Assembly (NCBI GenBank): GCA_963281255.1
Contig: OY725506.1
Location: forward strand, 346,001-410,000
DNA from: Aphrocallistes beatrix
Lineage: Eukaryota; Porifera; Hexactinellida; Sceptrulophora; Aphrocallistidae
Direction: 5' to 3'
Length of the DNA: 64,000 nt
In this document: in pieces, positions 1 to 10,386 of the stretch
How positions within the stretch are numbered: the first letter of the stretch is position 1
Layout: each line of letters begins with the position of its first letter
Position numbers and translations under genes: made by a program
Notes under the pieces: generated by a model
The model's input: only the letters and a program-made list of their open reading frames with translations
Told to the model about the DNA's origin: nothing
Databases searched by the model: none

Positions 1-1399
1 TGGAAATGAAACCTCTTTTACATAATCTAATTAAATTATAATATAACTTTTAAGAGTGTTCAATAAAGTTGTAAATATTTGGGACTTCTCATATTCCAAT
101 TCTTATTATTGCTATTACAAACATATTGAGTGTATTGCGCAAGCATATTTTACATTTCCTTGGAATATGAAGGTCTCAAGAGTAGATTTATCAGAACAGT
201 GCATAAAACAGTACAGACGTAACAGGTGAGCGATGGTTGGGTTTGGGGAGCCATCACCACGAAGTAAATTTAAAATGCTAGATTTCCCAACAAAGTTGTG
301 CTGCTATCCAGGAACATTTGATTGGCTAATAAATTTTGACACTTTTTGTGAAAATGTGTGTAAATATTTCAGAAATTACACCCAGGTTCAATTCTCCATC
401 ATATAAGGAATATATGGTCCAAATTCGACACCGATCATGACATAAGGCATCTCCTATACTAGGAGCTGCACTGAAAGATAGCTCTATGGGGAGGCATGAT
501 CAAGGATTTTGCCTCGAGTTTGATTCAGCGGTCCCGGATTTCATTGGACCTGCCTAAGCCAAATCATAGTAAGGCCACGGATTATTTAATTTAGCTCCGC
601 CTCGCCCTGGGCTTGGTAAATTCCTAAGCTCCTAGGCATCACCAAGTCAAATTGAGTAGCCTGACTCGTCATTTCTGAGTCTGTAAAATAACATAACTAC
701 AATCATAGGCGTAATGGTCCTCCTCCCTTAAATTTATGCTCTTTAACTGAGAGAAAAATATTTAAAAGAGTGTCGATAGGTCAAGTTCAGAGTTGCACGA
801 GGGCCGACTTTTCTTATCGCCCTGCGGGCCGAATATAATAGTTTGCGAGCCCGTGGTCCGGAAATTTGGCAGAACTCCCCGCGATGACAACCGAGACGAT
901 GTCTTTAATTGTCACGAGGTACCAATTAAGGAATACTTACGCAAATGGAACTTTGTTAGTTTCCACTTATTTGTGTTTGCAGAAACTCATTCCCATAAAA
1001 GGATTCCCTTAGTGTCTCTCTATAGTTAGTAAGTTACAAAGCGGGCTAAAAATATTTATGCGGGCTTTTTGCGGGCCGCGGTTACAAATTTCGGCTCGTG
1101 TGCAATTCTGGTCAAGTTATCCCATATTATCTTTATCATCAGATTTGAGTTGATTAATAATAGCAAAAATAAATATTTGAATTAAGCAGATACAGTATTG
1201 ATTTATCAGGAATACAGTCGAATACTAATAGAATGAGTAAGCAATCAATACACTATGAGGCCTAAGATATAGTTTGGATAGTTTGAGGAAATATTAGAAT
1301 AAATAAAGTTATTACTAGCGACTAATTACTCGCTATTAAGAGCGAGAATATATAGAATACTAGACTGAGAGCAAAATAGATAGCAGGAGGGAACGTTAT
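1..1399. other. Intergenic: 5' flank of a unit to the left, then 3' flank of gene A
   Basis: No coding exon is seen. The first ~200 bases match the distal 5' flank found upstream of A, C and D (compare 5220-5420 and 13350-13550), so another minus-strand unit probably lies just left of the window. Bases ~520-780 repeat the intergenic block also seen at ~5800-6080 and ~14090-14400. A hAT-type MITE occupies 788-1110 and has its own entry. Bases ~1130-1399 are the 3' flank shared by all minus-strand units. Confidence 0.6.
788..1110. mobile_element. hAT-type MITE with 8-bp target-site duplication
   Basis: A 323-bp insertion with imperfect terminal inverted repeats: the left end begins CAGAGTTGCACGAGGGCCGA and the reverse complement of the right end begins CAGAATTGCACACGAGCCGA. 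It is flanked by the 8-bp direct repeat GTCAAGTT (780-787 and 1111-1118). Paralogous intergenic regions at ~6067-6090 and ~14390-14410 carry the uninterrupted empty site. The 8-bp duplication and CAG-type termini fit the hAT superfamily. It has no transposase. A weak open frame inside is not credible as a gene. Confidence 0.85.
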
Positions 1400-4300
1400 T
1401 CACTGGAATAGCTCAGGGCTAACAAAGAGTCTTTTGCTATGAGAAGTCTTCTGTACATTACAAGGCATGTTAGATCTGTCTATGTCATCAACAGCATTAT
1501 CCATCATCTTATCTCGTACCTCAGTTGGAGATAGAGTAGAATTAGCTTTCACAATCAATGCAGCTACTCCTGATACGTGAGGACAAGCCATAGACGTTCC
1601 AGTCAATCTTGTATAGTCTATAGGAGATTAGATTTGAAAAAGAATAACTTCGCTTAGACTCGAGATATAGAACTATTTCATACAGATTGCGCACTCTACT
1701 TAAACGTCATTCGACAGACCGATACTGAAGCTCCATTAAAACGTCACATGGATGGATTTATACAAGCAAACTCGTGTTAATAACTTATCAAGGTTATATT
1801 ACGCCGAAAAGGTCCAAAATTGATAAATAGCAAAAAGTCTACTTTTGGATGAAAAAGATGTTAAAATTTGTATTTCTGTACCATAAAGTCTAAAAGACCG
1901 TTTTGGGAGCTTTTTTAGCTAAAATGCCAGATGGTTCGATAATGATTGGAATTTTTAGATATTTCCAACCTCAAATCCTTCGACCATCCTTACTCAATTA
2001 AAATAATATTTGTTTTAAACAACTTAAAAATTACAAGATAATTTACTTGCCGTAATCATTTGTATAACTGGCACTCAATATGTCATTTCCAGGTGCCATT
2101 ATATCGACACATTTTCCATAGTTTGAAAACGAAGACATCTTCTTAACACAGGTATCTGTATCGTATTCATGTGCACCTACACATATAACACCCTGATCTC
2201 GACAGAAAGTTCCCTCGCAACCATCAACCGCTTCGTTTCCACTAGCTGCAACATTGACAGCTCCCAAATCCCACAACTCTCCTACTGCCCTGTCTGCTGC
2301 TCGGCTAACTCCTCCAATCGACATGCTTGCAATAGTCCCGACGAAATCTGGCCTAAATTTGAAAAAATAGAATCGTAAGTAAATCAAACTAAATAGCAAA
2401 ATTTGCTTTACTCTATGGACTAGGGATGCTGGCAACTCATTCTCGATGTCCAGTACATACAAAAGTGTGAAATATCTTATATATTAAAACGTTAGGATTT
2501 TTTTGTGTTTGTCCGAATTGGTTGAAGAATTGGCATGTAGGTGCCAAATGATACCGCTACGATTAATTTCTAGGATCTAAGCGAAATTTTCACACCTCTG
2601 CAAAAAATGGAAAACAAATTTTTTACACCTATTCTATACAAAATATATGACTCCATTCTCACAATAGAAATCATTATACGACACTACATTAAATTATCAT
2701 TGTTATTAATAGTTCAAAGCCACAACTTAGGTTTGATATCTTAAATGTATTACAGTACACCCTCGCTAATCCGAACAGCTCTGTGCCAATGATCGAAAAA
2801 ATCGTTCGGATTAGTGAATTTGTTCCGATTAGTGAAATAGCACTAATTCAATGGGGTATTAACTATAAAAAATTTGAATTGTTAGAATATTAAGGATAAT
2901 AATTTGTTATAATTGCTTCTTTAATGAGGTTTCTCAATCTTATTGAAATGTATAATATTACTATAAACGTTGATTTAAGGCATAGAGGCGAATAAGATTA
3001 TATTTCGGGTGTTCAGATTGTAAGAATGAAGTGTTCGGATTAGCGAGGGTTCGGACTAGCGAGGGTGCACTGTATAGTGTATAGCAATAAAAAAGATTAC
3101 GTGCATATTTTCACACCTTTATATATACATTTTCACACCATTTGACAAATTTTGAAAAATATGCCAGAGACTAGCTTATAATGGGTGATATGGGGTTTTT
3201 AGGGGTGTAGATTTCGAATATCATATTTTCGAGTAAATTTGATAATTTTTTTGTTTACTTTTGTTTACAATAGATACATTAAGTAAACAAATTACAAAAA
3301 TAGGCTAGAGATTAGCTTCCAAAGGTTAGCATAGCGTTTTTAGGGATCTAGAATTTCAAATATTATATTTTCAGATCGATATGATAATTTTTTTGTTTAC
3401 TTTTGTTCACAATAGATACATAAAGTAAACAAATTACCAAAATAGGCTAAATTGAGTAACCCCAGGCGCCCGCGGGCGACACTGCGGACACAAAGTATCC
3501 GCAAGTCGTGCAGCGTAAGCAAGCGAAGCGCGCTTGTTAATATTAAAGTTGCTATTAGGCTAAAGGTATTACCGGATTGATTTAATTTTGTGCATAAATC
3601 CAACGTAATCCAGTCCGGTGATGACTATTGCCCAAGTACCATTGTAGGGAGGATTTCCTAAGACTCTAACTGCGTACAGATTTGCGTCCTTCGCAACTCC
3701 ACTGTCAACTCCTGCAGCTATTCCAGCACAGTGTGTGCCGTGACCATCGAGATCTCGTCCATTCACAGTAGTTCCGTAGTATGCATCGATTCCATCAAAA
3801 CCCAGTTTTGCTCTACTCCCGCTGTTTCCATTTCTCCACCTATCATCATGATATTGTAGTGTAGGAACTTGTCATGTACAATATTGTTATTGGTTCAAAC
3901 CAATTTTATAACTTCCACTAAACAATTTATTTAAGCAAAACCATTGGCCAAATTTCAAATTTTGAGATGGAATTTAGAAAACGAAAGAAATGTTCATCAA
4001 AACTGTTGCTACTGCTTTAGTATTGTGGCAGAGAAATTGCATAGGCCACAGATCAATATATTTTCCATGTTGAAGGAAGTTTGGTACAAATTGGTTAAGT
4101 TCTATGCTTCAAAAGAAAATATCATAATAAGGACTACGCTAACTATACATGTACTGATGCTAACCTGAAGTCTATATGATCATAATTGATTCCTGTGTCA
4201 ACAATGTAGATGTCTGCTCCTTTCCCATAATTTTCTGGTTTGAAAGTACCATTAGTACAATTCACATTATCGAGAATGTCTAGGTTGAATTGACTTGTTT

Positions 4301-4813
4301 CAAAGTCGTCTTCCAAAATGGGAGAATCGTTTTGTTCAATGGACCTGTCAAGATGTACGACCTGGTCCTTCTCGATGAGTTCAACGTTTGCTAGTTTTGA
4401 AATCTATAAATGAGATATCTAATGAATCAACACTACGCAAACCAGCTCAACAAACTATCAACAAACAACCAATCAGAATCATGGCTCATTGTAGTATTTT
4501 GATTTGGGACCTCAAAAAATTCCAATTTTCGAACCGATTTTTTAAAAAATAGCACAATGTTATTTTAATCACTCACCATCTCAGCTGTAGCCTCACTCAT
4601 GTTTCCGATCACGAAAGGCAGTAGTGAAGTTAAGGAGCGCACTTGCATCTCTTCACGAGTAGAAGAGGCGTGCACTTCCATACTCTGAATCAGCTCTTCG
4701 ATGTCTCCAGCATCTGATCCCTCTTTCAGGAGGATGATGTACCTCTCGTGATCAGGAAATTGTCCTCTAGCTACCATAGTGGCCAGAAGGAATGCACAGA
4801 CGTATAGAAGCAT
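1400..4813 (-). CDS. Gene A: secreted subtilisin-like serine protease, catalytic residues intact
   Basis: Five exons (minus strand): 4577-4813, 4165-4403, 3573-3839, 2051-2352, 1400-1617, encoding 420 aa. Residues 1-17 form a signal peptide and ~20-105 an I9 inhibitor-type propeptide. The S8 domain follows with Asp148 in IVDTGINYDH, His192 in DGHGTHCAGI, the oxyanion Asn287 in AASGNE and Ser357 in GTSMACPH. This is the expected order and spacing for the proteinase K group. The start is the ATG shared by all paralogues. Introns 1-3 have GT donors, whereas intron 4 is best read with a GC donor (G|GCAAGT). Intron 3 is enlarged by a pogo/Tigger-like MITE and a GC-rich repeat head. The product is predicted to be an active secreted endopeptidase with unknown substrate. 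Confidence 0.85.
2753..3072. mobile_element. pogo/Tigger-like MITE in intron 3 of gene A
   Basis: A 320-bp element whose ends are inverted repeats: it starts CAGTACACCCTCGCTAATCC and ends with the complementary pattern (GGACTAGCGAGGGTGCACTG). It is flanked by TA dinucleotides (2751-2752, 3073-3074). The 'cctcgctaatccgaac' style terminus is characteristic of pogo/Tigger elements. It carries no transposase frame and is nested in a larger insertion (~2475-3540) missing from intron 3 of paralogue C. Confidence 0.75.
3455..3540 (-). repeat. GC-rich structured repeat head (truncated copy)
   Basis: This is the GC-rich ~85-bp head of the dispersed family described in full at 9241-9757, here in reverse orientation in intron 3 of gene A. 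The hairpin-forming 'gcggacac..' and 'gcgcgcttcgcttgc' type segments are recognisable. The AT-dinucleotide tail was not found next to it. Confidence 0.6.
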
Positions 4814-6361
4814 TTATATTTGCGAAGTGTCCTGTTGAAATTCGGTATGTAAGGTCCAAAATAGGCAGAATTAATTTTTAAAACTGGATTTTGTTGCTGA
4901 TTTTCTTTTCTTGAAGTTGTGGGTGAGTAGATTTGTTGGTACATTTTGTCGATCTCTATTTATATGCAAACTATTTTTTTGCTGTGTAAACTAGTGTCAA
5001 TGAATTTTTACTGAACTATACGAATGTATAATTCTCACAATTGAAAATTATTTTTCCACACGTGTCTTAATTGATATTTAATATTTAGACACCAAACATT
5101 TAACTTTAATTATTTTAACTCTACAGACTATAACACATGCGTTGAGAGGCCTTCCATAGTTGATCATGAGGTCGAAAGGAATTTTGAGTTTAATATTAAA
5201 AACCAAATATATTTAACATCAAATCGAATAGAAACCTTTTTACATAATCTAATTAAATTATAATATAACTTTTAAGGGTGTTTAATGAGTCGTAAATATT
5301 TGGGACTTCTTAGATTTCAATTCTTCTTATTGTTATTATAAACATTTTGAGTGTATCATGTGAACGTATTTTACATGTTCCTTTGGGGTATGAAAGTCTC
5401 AAGAGTGAAGGCTTCAGAACAGTGCATAACATAGCATATTGTCCAACCCTCCCGATTCCGTTTGTCTATCCCGACTCCCGACGCAAGTCCCGCCGGGAGC
5501 TATATAATCCCGATTTCACCTATTTTTCCTTTTTAACCCGATATTCTACATTGTTAATTCAATATTTCCCTCAACTTTAAGTCAATAACCACGCGTATTC
5601 GGTTTTAGACCACTACTCTTTTGGATTTGCTATTGTTATATTTTACACTCACCATTTCATTATTGTATTAGCGTAAGCTGTTCTATATCTCACTAGTCAT
5701 GGAATCTAAACGGCTATAGGATGATCCAGAATCTTCCAAAAATGGCGGTAAGAAACATAATAATATATGCTATATAAAAAATTGAATATCTATAGTCGAG
5801 TTTAATTCAGCGGACCCGGATTTCATTGGACCTAGCTAAGCCAAATCATAATAAGGCCTCGGATTTTTTATTTGGCTCCACCTCGCCCTGGGCTTGGTAA
5901 ATTCCTAAGCTCCTTGGCATCACCAAGTCAAATTGAGTAGCCTGACTCGTCATTTCAGAGTCTATGTAAAATAACATCACTAAAATCATAGGCATAATGG
6001 TTCTCCTTCTTTTGAGATATTTCCTTAAATTTATGCTCTTTTCCTCCTGAAAATATTATAAAGAGTGTCGATAGGTCAAGTTACGCTATATTATCTTTAT
6101 CATCGGATTTAGGTTGGTTAATATTGGCAAAAATAAATAATTGAATTAAGCAGATACAGTATTGATTTATCAGGAATACAGTCGAATACTAATAGAATGA
6201 GTAAGCAATCAATACACTATGAGGCCTAAGATATAGTTTGGTTAGTTTGAGGAAATATTGGAATAAATAAGTTATTACTAGCAACTAATTACTCGCTAGT
6301 AAGAGCGAGGATATATAAATACTAGACTGAGAGCAAAATGGATAGCAGGAGGGAATGTTAT
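4814..6361. other. Intergenic A-B; near-identical to the region upstream of gene C
   Basis: This interval holds the promoter of A (separate entry), then ~5170-5780, which matches ~13290-13900 upstream of C nearly base for base. The identity includes a meaningless 77-codon open frame present at both places, which points to a recent segmental duplication of about 8 kb. From ~5800 it continues as the shared intergenic block and the 3' flank of gene B. I see no gene. Confidence 0.6.
4956..5166 (-). promoter_or_regulatory. Promoter of gene A: TATA box and conserved upstream module
   Basis: A TATAAATAG box lies at 4956-4964 (minus), ~143 bp before the ATG. At 5141-5166 is the block GTTGAGAGGCCT...TTGATCA that recurs upstream of most family members at a similar distance (~330-420 bp from the ATG). 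Confidence 0.6.
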
Positions 6362-8709
6362 TCACTGGAATAGCTCAGGGCTAACAAAGAGTCTTTTGCT
6401 ATGAAAAGTCTCCTGTACATTAGAAGGCATGTCAGATCTGTCTATGTCATCAACAGCATTATCCATCATCTTCTGTTGTACCTCTCCTGGGGACAGAGTA
6501 GGATCAGCTTTCATAATCAATGCAGCTACTCCTGATACGTGAGGACAAGCCATAGACGTTCCAGTCTTTCTTGTATAGTCTAGAGGAGATTAGATTTGAG
6601 TAAACAACTTCACAAAGACTCGAGATATAGAACTATTTCAGACACATTAAGTACTCTACTTAAACGCCATTCGACAGACAGATACTGAAGCTCCATTAAA
6701 GCATCACAAGGATGGATTTATACAAGCAAACTCATTTTAATAACTTACCAAGGTTAAATTACGCCGAAAAGGTTAAAATTGAAAAATAGCAAAAAGTCAA
6801 CTTTTGGATGAAAATGATGTTGAAATTTGTATTTCTGTACCATCAATCCTAAAAAAGCCGCTTTGGGAGCGTTTTTAGCTAAAATGCCAGATGGTTCAAT
6901 AACATTTAAGCCGAATTTTTACAAATTCCCAATCTCAAATCCTTCAACCATCCTTACTCAATTAAAATAATATTTGTTCTAAACAACTTAAAAAGTACAA
7001 CATAATTTACTTGCCGTTATTATCTGTAATAATGGCACTCAATATGCCATTTCCAGGTGCCATTATATCGACACATGCTCCATAGTTTGAAAACCAAGAC
7101 ATCTTCTTAACACAGGTATTCATATAGTATCCATGTGCACCTACACATATAACACCCTGATCTCGACAGAAAGTTCTATTGCAACAATCAATCTGTTCGT
7201 TTCCACTAGAGCCAACATTGACGACTCCCAAATCCGACAACTCTCCTACTGCCCTGTCTGCTGCTGAGCTACCTCCTCCAATCGACATGCTTGCAATAGT
7301 CCCGACGAAATCTGGCCTAAATTTGCAAAAATAGAATAGTAAGTTGTAGCTAAATCAAGATAAAAAGCAAAATTTGCTTTAACTGTTTGGACTAGGGATG
7401 TTGGCACTTCATTTTCTGGTTAAGAGGTCTATATTACAAGGGTGTGAAATATTAATATTAAATTTGCTATTAGACTGAAGGCATTACCGGGCTGAGTTTA
7501 TTTGGTGCATCGATCCAACGTAGTCCAGTCCGGTGATGACTATTGCCCAAGTACCATCGTAGGCAGAAATTCCTAAGACTCTAACTGAGTACAGATTTGC
7601 GTCCTTTGCAACTCCACTGTCAACAGTGTGTGCCGTGACCTTTGAGATCTCGTCCATTCTCAGTAGTTCCGTAGTATGCATCAATTCCATCGAAACCTGG
7701 TTTTGCTCTACTCCTACTGTCTCCATTTCTCCATCTGTCATCATGATATTATAGTGTAGGAACTTGTCAGGCAGATTATTCTGATTGGTTCAAACTAATT
7801 TTAAAACTTCCACTCAATTTATTTAAGTAAGACACATTGACCAAATTCCAAATTTTGAAATGGAATTTAGAAAAGAAAAGAAATATTCATCAAAACTGTA
7901 GCTACAGCTTAGTATTGTGGCAGAGAAATTGCATGGGCCACTGATCAGTATATTTACCATGTTGAAGGAAGTTCGGTACAAATTTGTTCCTAGATTTTCA
8001 TTAGTCTATACCTCAAAAGAAAATACCATAATAAGAACCACACTAACTATACATGTACTGATGCTAACCTGAAGTCTATATGATCATAATTGATTCCTGT
8101 GTCAACAATGTAGATGTCTGCTCCTTTTCCATAATTTTCTGGCTTGAAGGTACCATCAGTACAATTCACATTATCGAGAATGTCAAGGTTGTAGCGGCTT
8201 GTTTCAAAGTCGTCCAAAATGGGAGATTTGTCTTGTTCAATGGCCATGTCAGGATGTACAATCTGGTCCTTCTCGATGAGTTCAACGTTTGCTAGGTTTG
8301 AAACCTATAAATGAAATATCTAATGAAGCAACACTACGCAAACCAGTTCAACAAACTATCAACAAACAACCAATCAGAATCATGGCTCATTGTAGTATTT
8401 TGATTTTGTGACCTCATTCCAATTTTCGGACTATTTTTTTAAAAAAAGCAAAATGTTATTTTAATCACTCACCATCTCAGCTGTAGCCTCACTCATGTTT
8501 CCGATCACGAAAGGCAGTAGTGAAGTTAAGGAGCGCACTTGCATCTCTTCACGAGTAGAAGAGGCGTGCACTTCCATACTCTGAATCAGCTCTTCGATGT
8601 CTCCAGCATCTGATCCCTTTTCCAGGATGATGATGTACCTCTCGTTACCAGGATATTGTTTCCCAGCTACCATAGTAGCCACAAGGAATGCACAGACGTA
8701 TAGAAGCAT
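6362..8709 (-). pseudogene. Gene B: subtilisin-like protease inactivated by a 20-bp deletion in exon 3
   Basis: Exons (minus): 8473-8709, 8069-8304, 7488-7734, 7015-7316, 6362-6579. The Asp (IVDTGINYDH), Asn (SSGNEQ) and Ser (GTSMACPH) exons are intact and splice sites are conserved. Exon 3 is 247 nt instead of 267. Relative to A, C, D and E, the 20 bases coding the end of the HGTHCAGIAAG motif are missing near 7624, so the frame meets a stop directly after HGTHC. Its intact neighbours and otherwise unspoiled exons suggest a young lesion. Intron 4 uses the GC donor of the active clade. Confidence 0.8.
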
Positions 8710-8852
8710 TTATATTTGCGAGATGTCCTGTTGAAATTTGGTATGTAAGGTCCAAAATAGACAGAATTAATATTTGAAGCTGAATTTTGTTGTTGATCTT
8801 TCTTTTCTTGAAGTTGTGGGTGAGTAGATTTGTTGGTACATTTTGTCGATCT

Positions 8853-9064
8853 CTATTTATAAGTAAACTATTTTTTTGCAGTGTAAACTAGTATCAATGA
8901 ATTTGTAATGAACTATGCGAATGTATAATTCTCACAATTGAAAATTATCTATCCACACGTGTCTTAATTGATATTTAATATTTAACCACCAAAACATTTA
9001 ACTTTAATTATTTTAACTCTACAGACTATAACACATGCGTTGAGAGACCTTCCATAGTTGATCA
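8853..9064 (-). promoter_or_regulatory. Promoter of gene B: TATA box and conserved upstream module
   Basis: TATAAATAG lies at 8853-8861 (minus), ~145 bp before the ATG, and the GTTGAGAGRCCT...TTGATCA module at 9039-9064. The sequence is nearly identical to the promoters of A and C, so this disrupted gene may still be transcribed. Confidence 0.55.
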
Positions 9065-10386
9065 TGAGGTCGAAAGGAATTTTGATTTTAATGTTAAAAA
9101 CCAAATATATTTAACATCAAATGGAATAGAAACCTTTTTACATAATATAATTAAATTACAATATAACTTTTAAGGGTGTTTAATGAGTCGTAAATATTTG
9201 GGACTTCTTAGATTCCATTTCTTATTATTGTTATTATAAACACAAGCGCGCTTCGCTTGCTTGCGCTGCGCGGCTGGCGGACACTTTGTGTCCACCTGAG
9301 CCGCCCTTTGGGCGCCTGGGGTAACCATTGATTAATTATATGGGAGATAATATCTCGGAATACGTCTGTCCTACTGTTATAATCGAAATCGCACGAAAAA
9401 TCGCCAAATTTGTCAATTGTTAAAATTTTTGATGCGTAATGATGACGTCATAACAAAATGATGAGTCTTTATTTTTTGATAATAGTTGCATCATATGTAA
9501 GGTATATTAATATACACATTCTCTTAAAATCTCAGCCTTCTATTACTTAAAATAGTTATGTTCCAAAAAATGGAATTTTTAATTCTTAAAACGGTGACAA
9601 TGACGTCATAATTCCATGATGAGTCAATATTTCCGTGTGAGCTCAGAACTTAGTGGAGCTATAGCTAAAAGACTCCCACATGCCAAAAATCAGCTTTTGT
9701 GCCAGGCAGTTTCTTCATTCAATTCGTTACAGATATATATATATATATATATACAAACATTAAAGTCTCAAGAGTGGAGGCATCAGAACAGTGCATAATA
9801 TAGCATACTTTTAATAATTTTAATAAGTGTTCAAAATTAAACAAATACAATTGCATACTGTCCAACCGTCCCGATTTCGTTTGTCTATCCCGACTCCCGA
9901 CGCAAGTCCCGCCGGGAGCTATATAATCCCGATTTGACCTATTTTTCCTTTTTAACCCGATATTCTACATTGTTAATTCAATATTTCCCTCAATTTTTTG
10001 ACAATAACCACGCGAATTCGGTTTTAGACCACTACACTTTTGGATTTGCTATTGTTATATTTTACACTTTACTAGTATTAACGTAAGCTGTTTTATATCT
10101 CACTAGTTATGGTATCTAAACAGCAAATCATAGTAAGGCTCCGGATTTAAAAAAAATAAATAATTGAATTAAGCAGATACAGTATTGATTTATCAGGAAT
10201 ACGTTCGAATACTAATAGAATGAGTAAGCAATCAATACACTATGAGGCCTAAGATATAGTTTGGTTAGTTTGAGGAAATATTAGAATAAATAAAGTTATT
10301 ACTAGCAACTAATTACTCGCTAGTAAGAGCGTGAATATATAGAATACTAGACTGAGAGCAAAATAGATAGCAGGAGGGAATGTTAT
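8862..10386. other. Intergenic B-C
   Basis: Apart from the distal promoter of B and the dispersed element at 9241-9757, this is the shared flank sequence (9820-10110 matches 5440-5700 upstream of A) and the 3' flank of gene C. The block at ~520-780 and ~5800-6080 is mostly deleted here, with a junction near 10130-10150. I see no gene. Confidence 0.5.
9241..9757 (+). mobile_element. Full copy of a ~0.5-kb dispersed repeat with GC-rich head and (AT)n tail
   Basis: The GC-rich head (9243-9335) holds successive short stem-loops, including GGCGGACAC/GTGTCC and a CGCGC/GCGCG arm. An AT-rich body follows with two TGACGTCA palindromes (9443-9450, 9601-9608), then a tail of AT dinucleotides (~9733-9752) preceded by 'cgttacag'. 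Comparison with the paralogous flank upstream of A and C shows it as an insertion between A/T-rich short repeats (AAAC). No protein is encoded. The structured head plus simple-repeat tail suggests a SINE-like or MITE-like element. I cannot name the family. Confidence 0.65.

Noticed and set aside
793-1029. 78-codon open frame near the left end
   Set aside because: It lies wholly inside the hAT-type MITE (788-1110) and has no recognisable protein features.
2045-2051. GT donor 4 bases downstream of the GC donor in exon 4 of A
   Set aside because: It would shift the phase away from all GT-type paralogues and require the weak acceptor 'acaag'. Kept only as an alternative.
5347-5580. 77-codon open frame, identical copy at 13472-13705
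   Set aside because: Both copies lie in duplicated non-coding flank. There is no domain, no splice context and no counterpart in the other units' flanks, so the identity reflects duplication rather than coding constraint.
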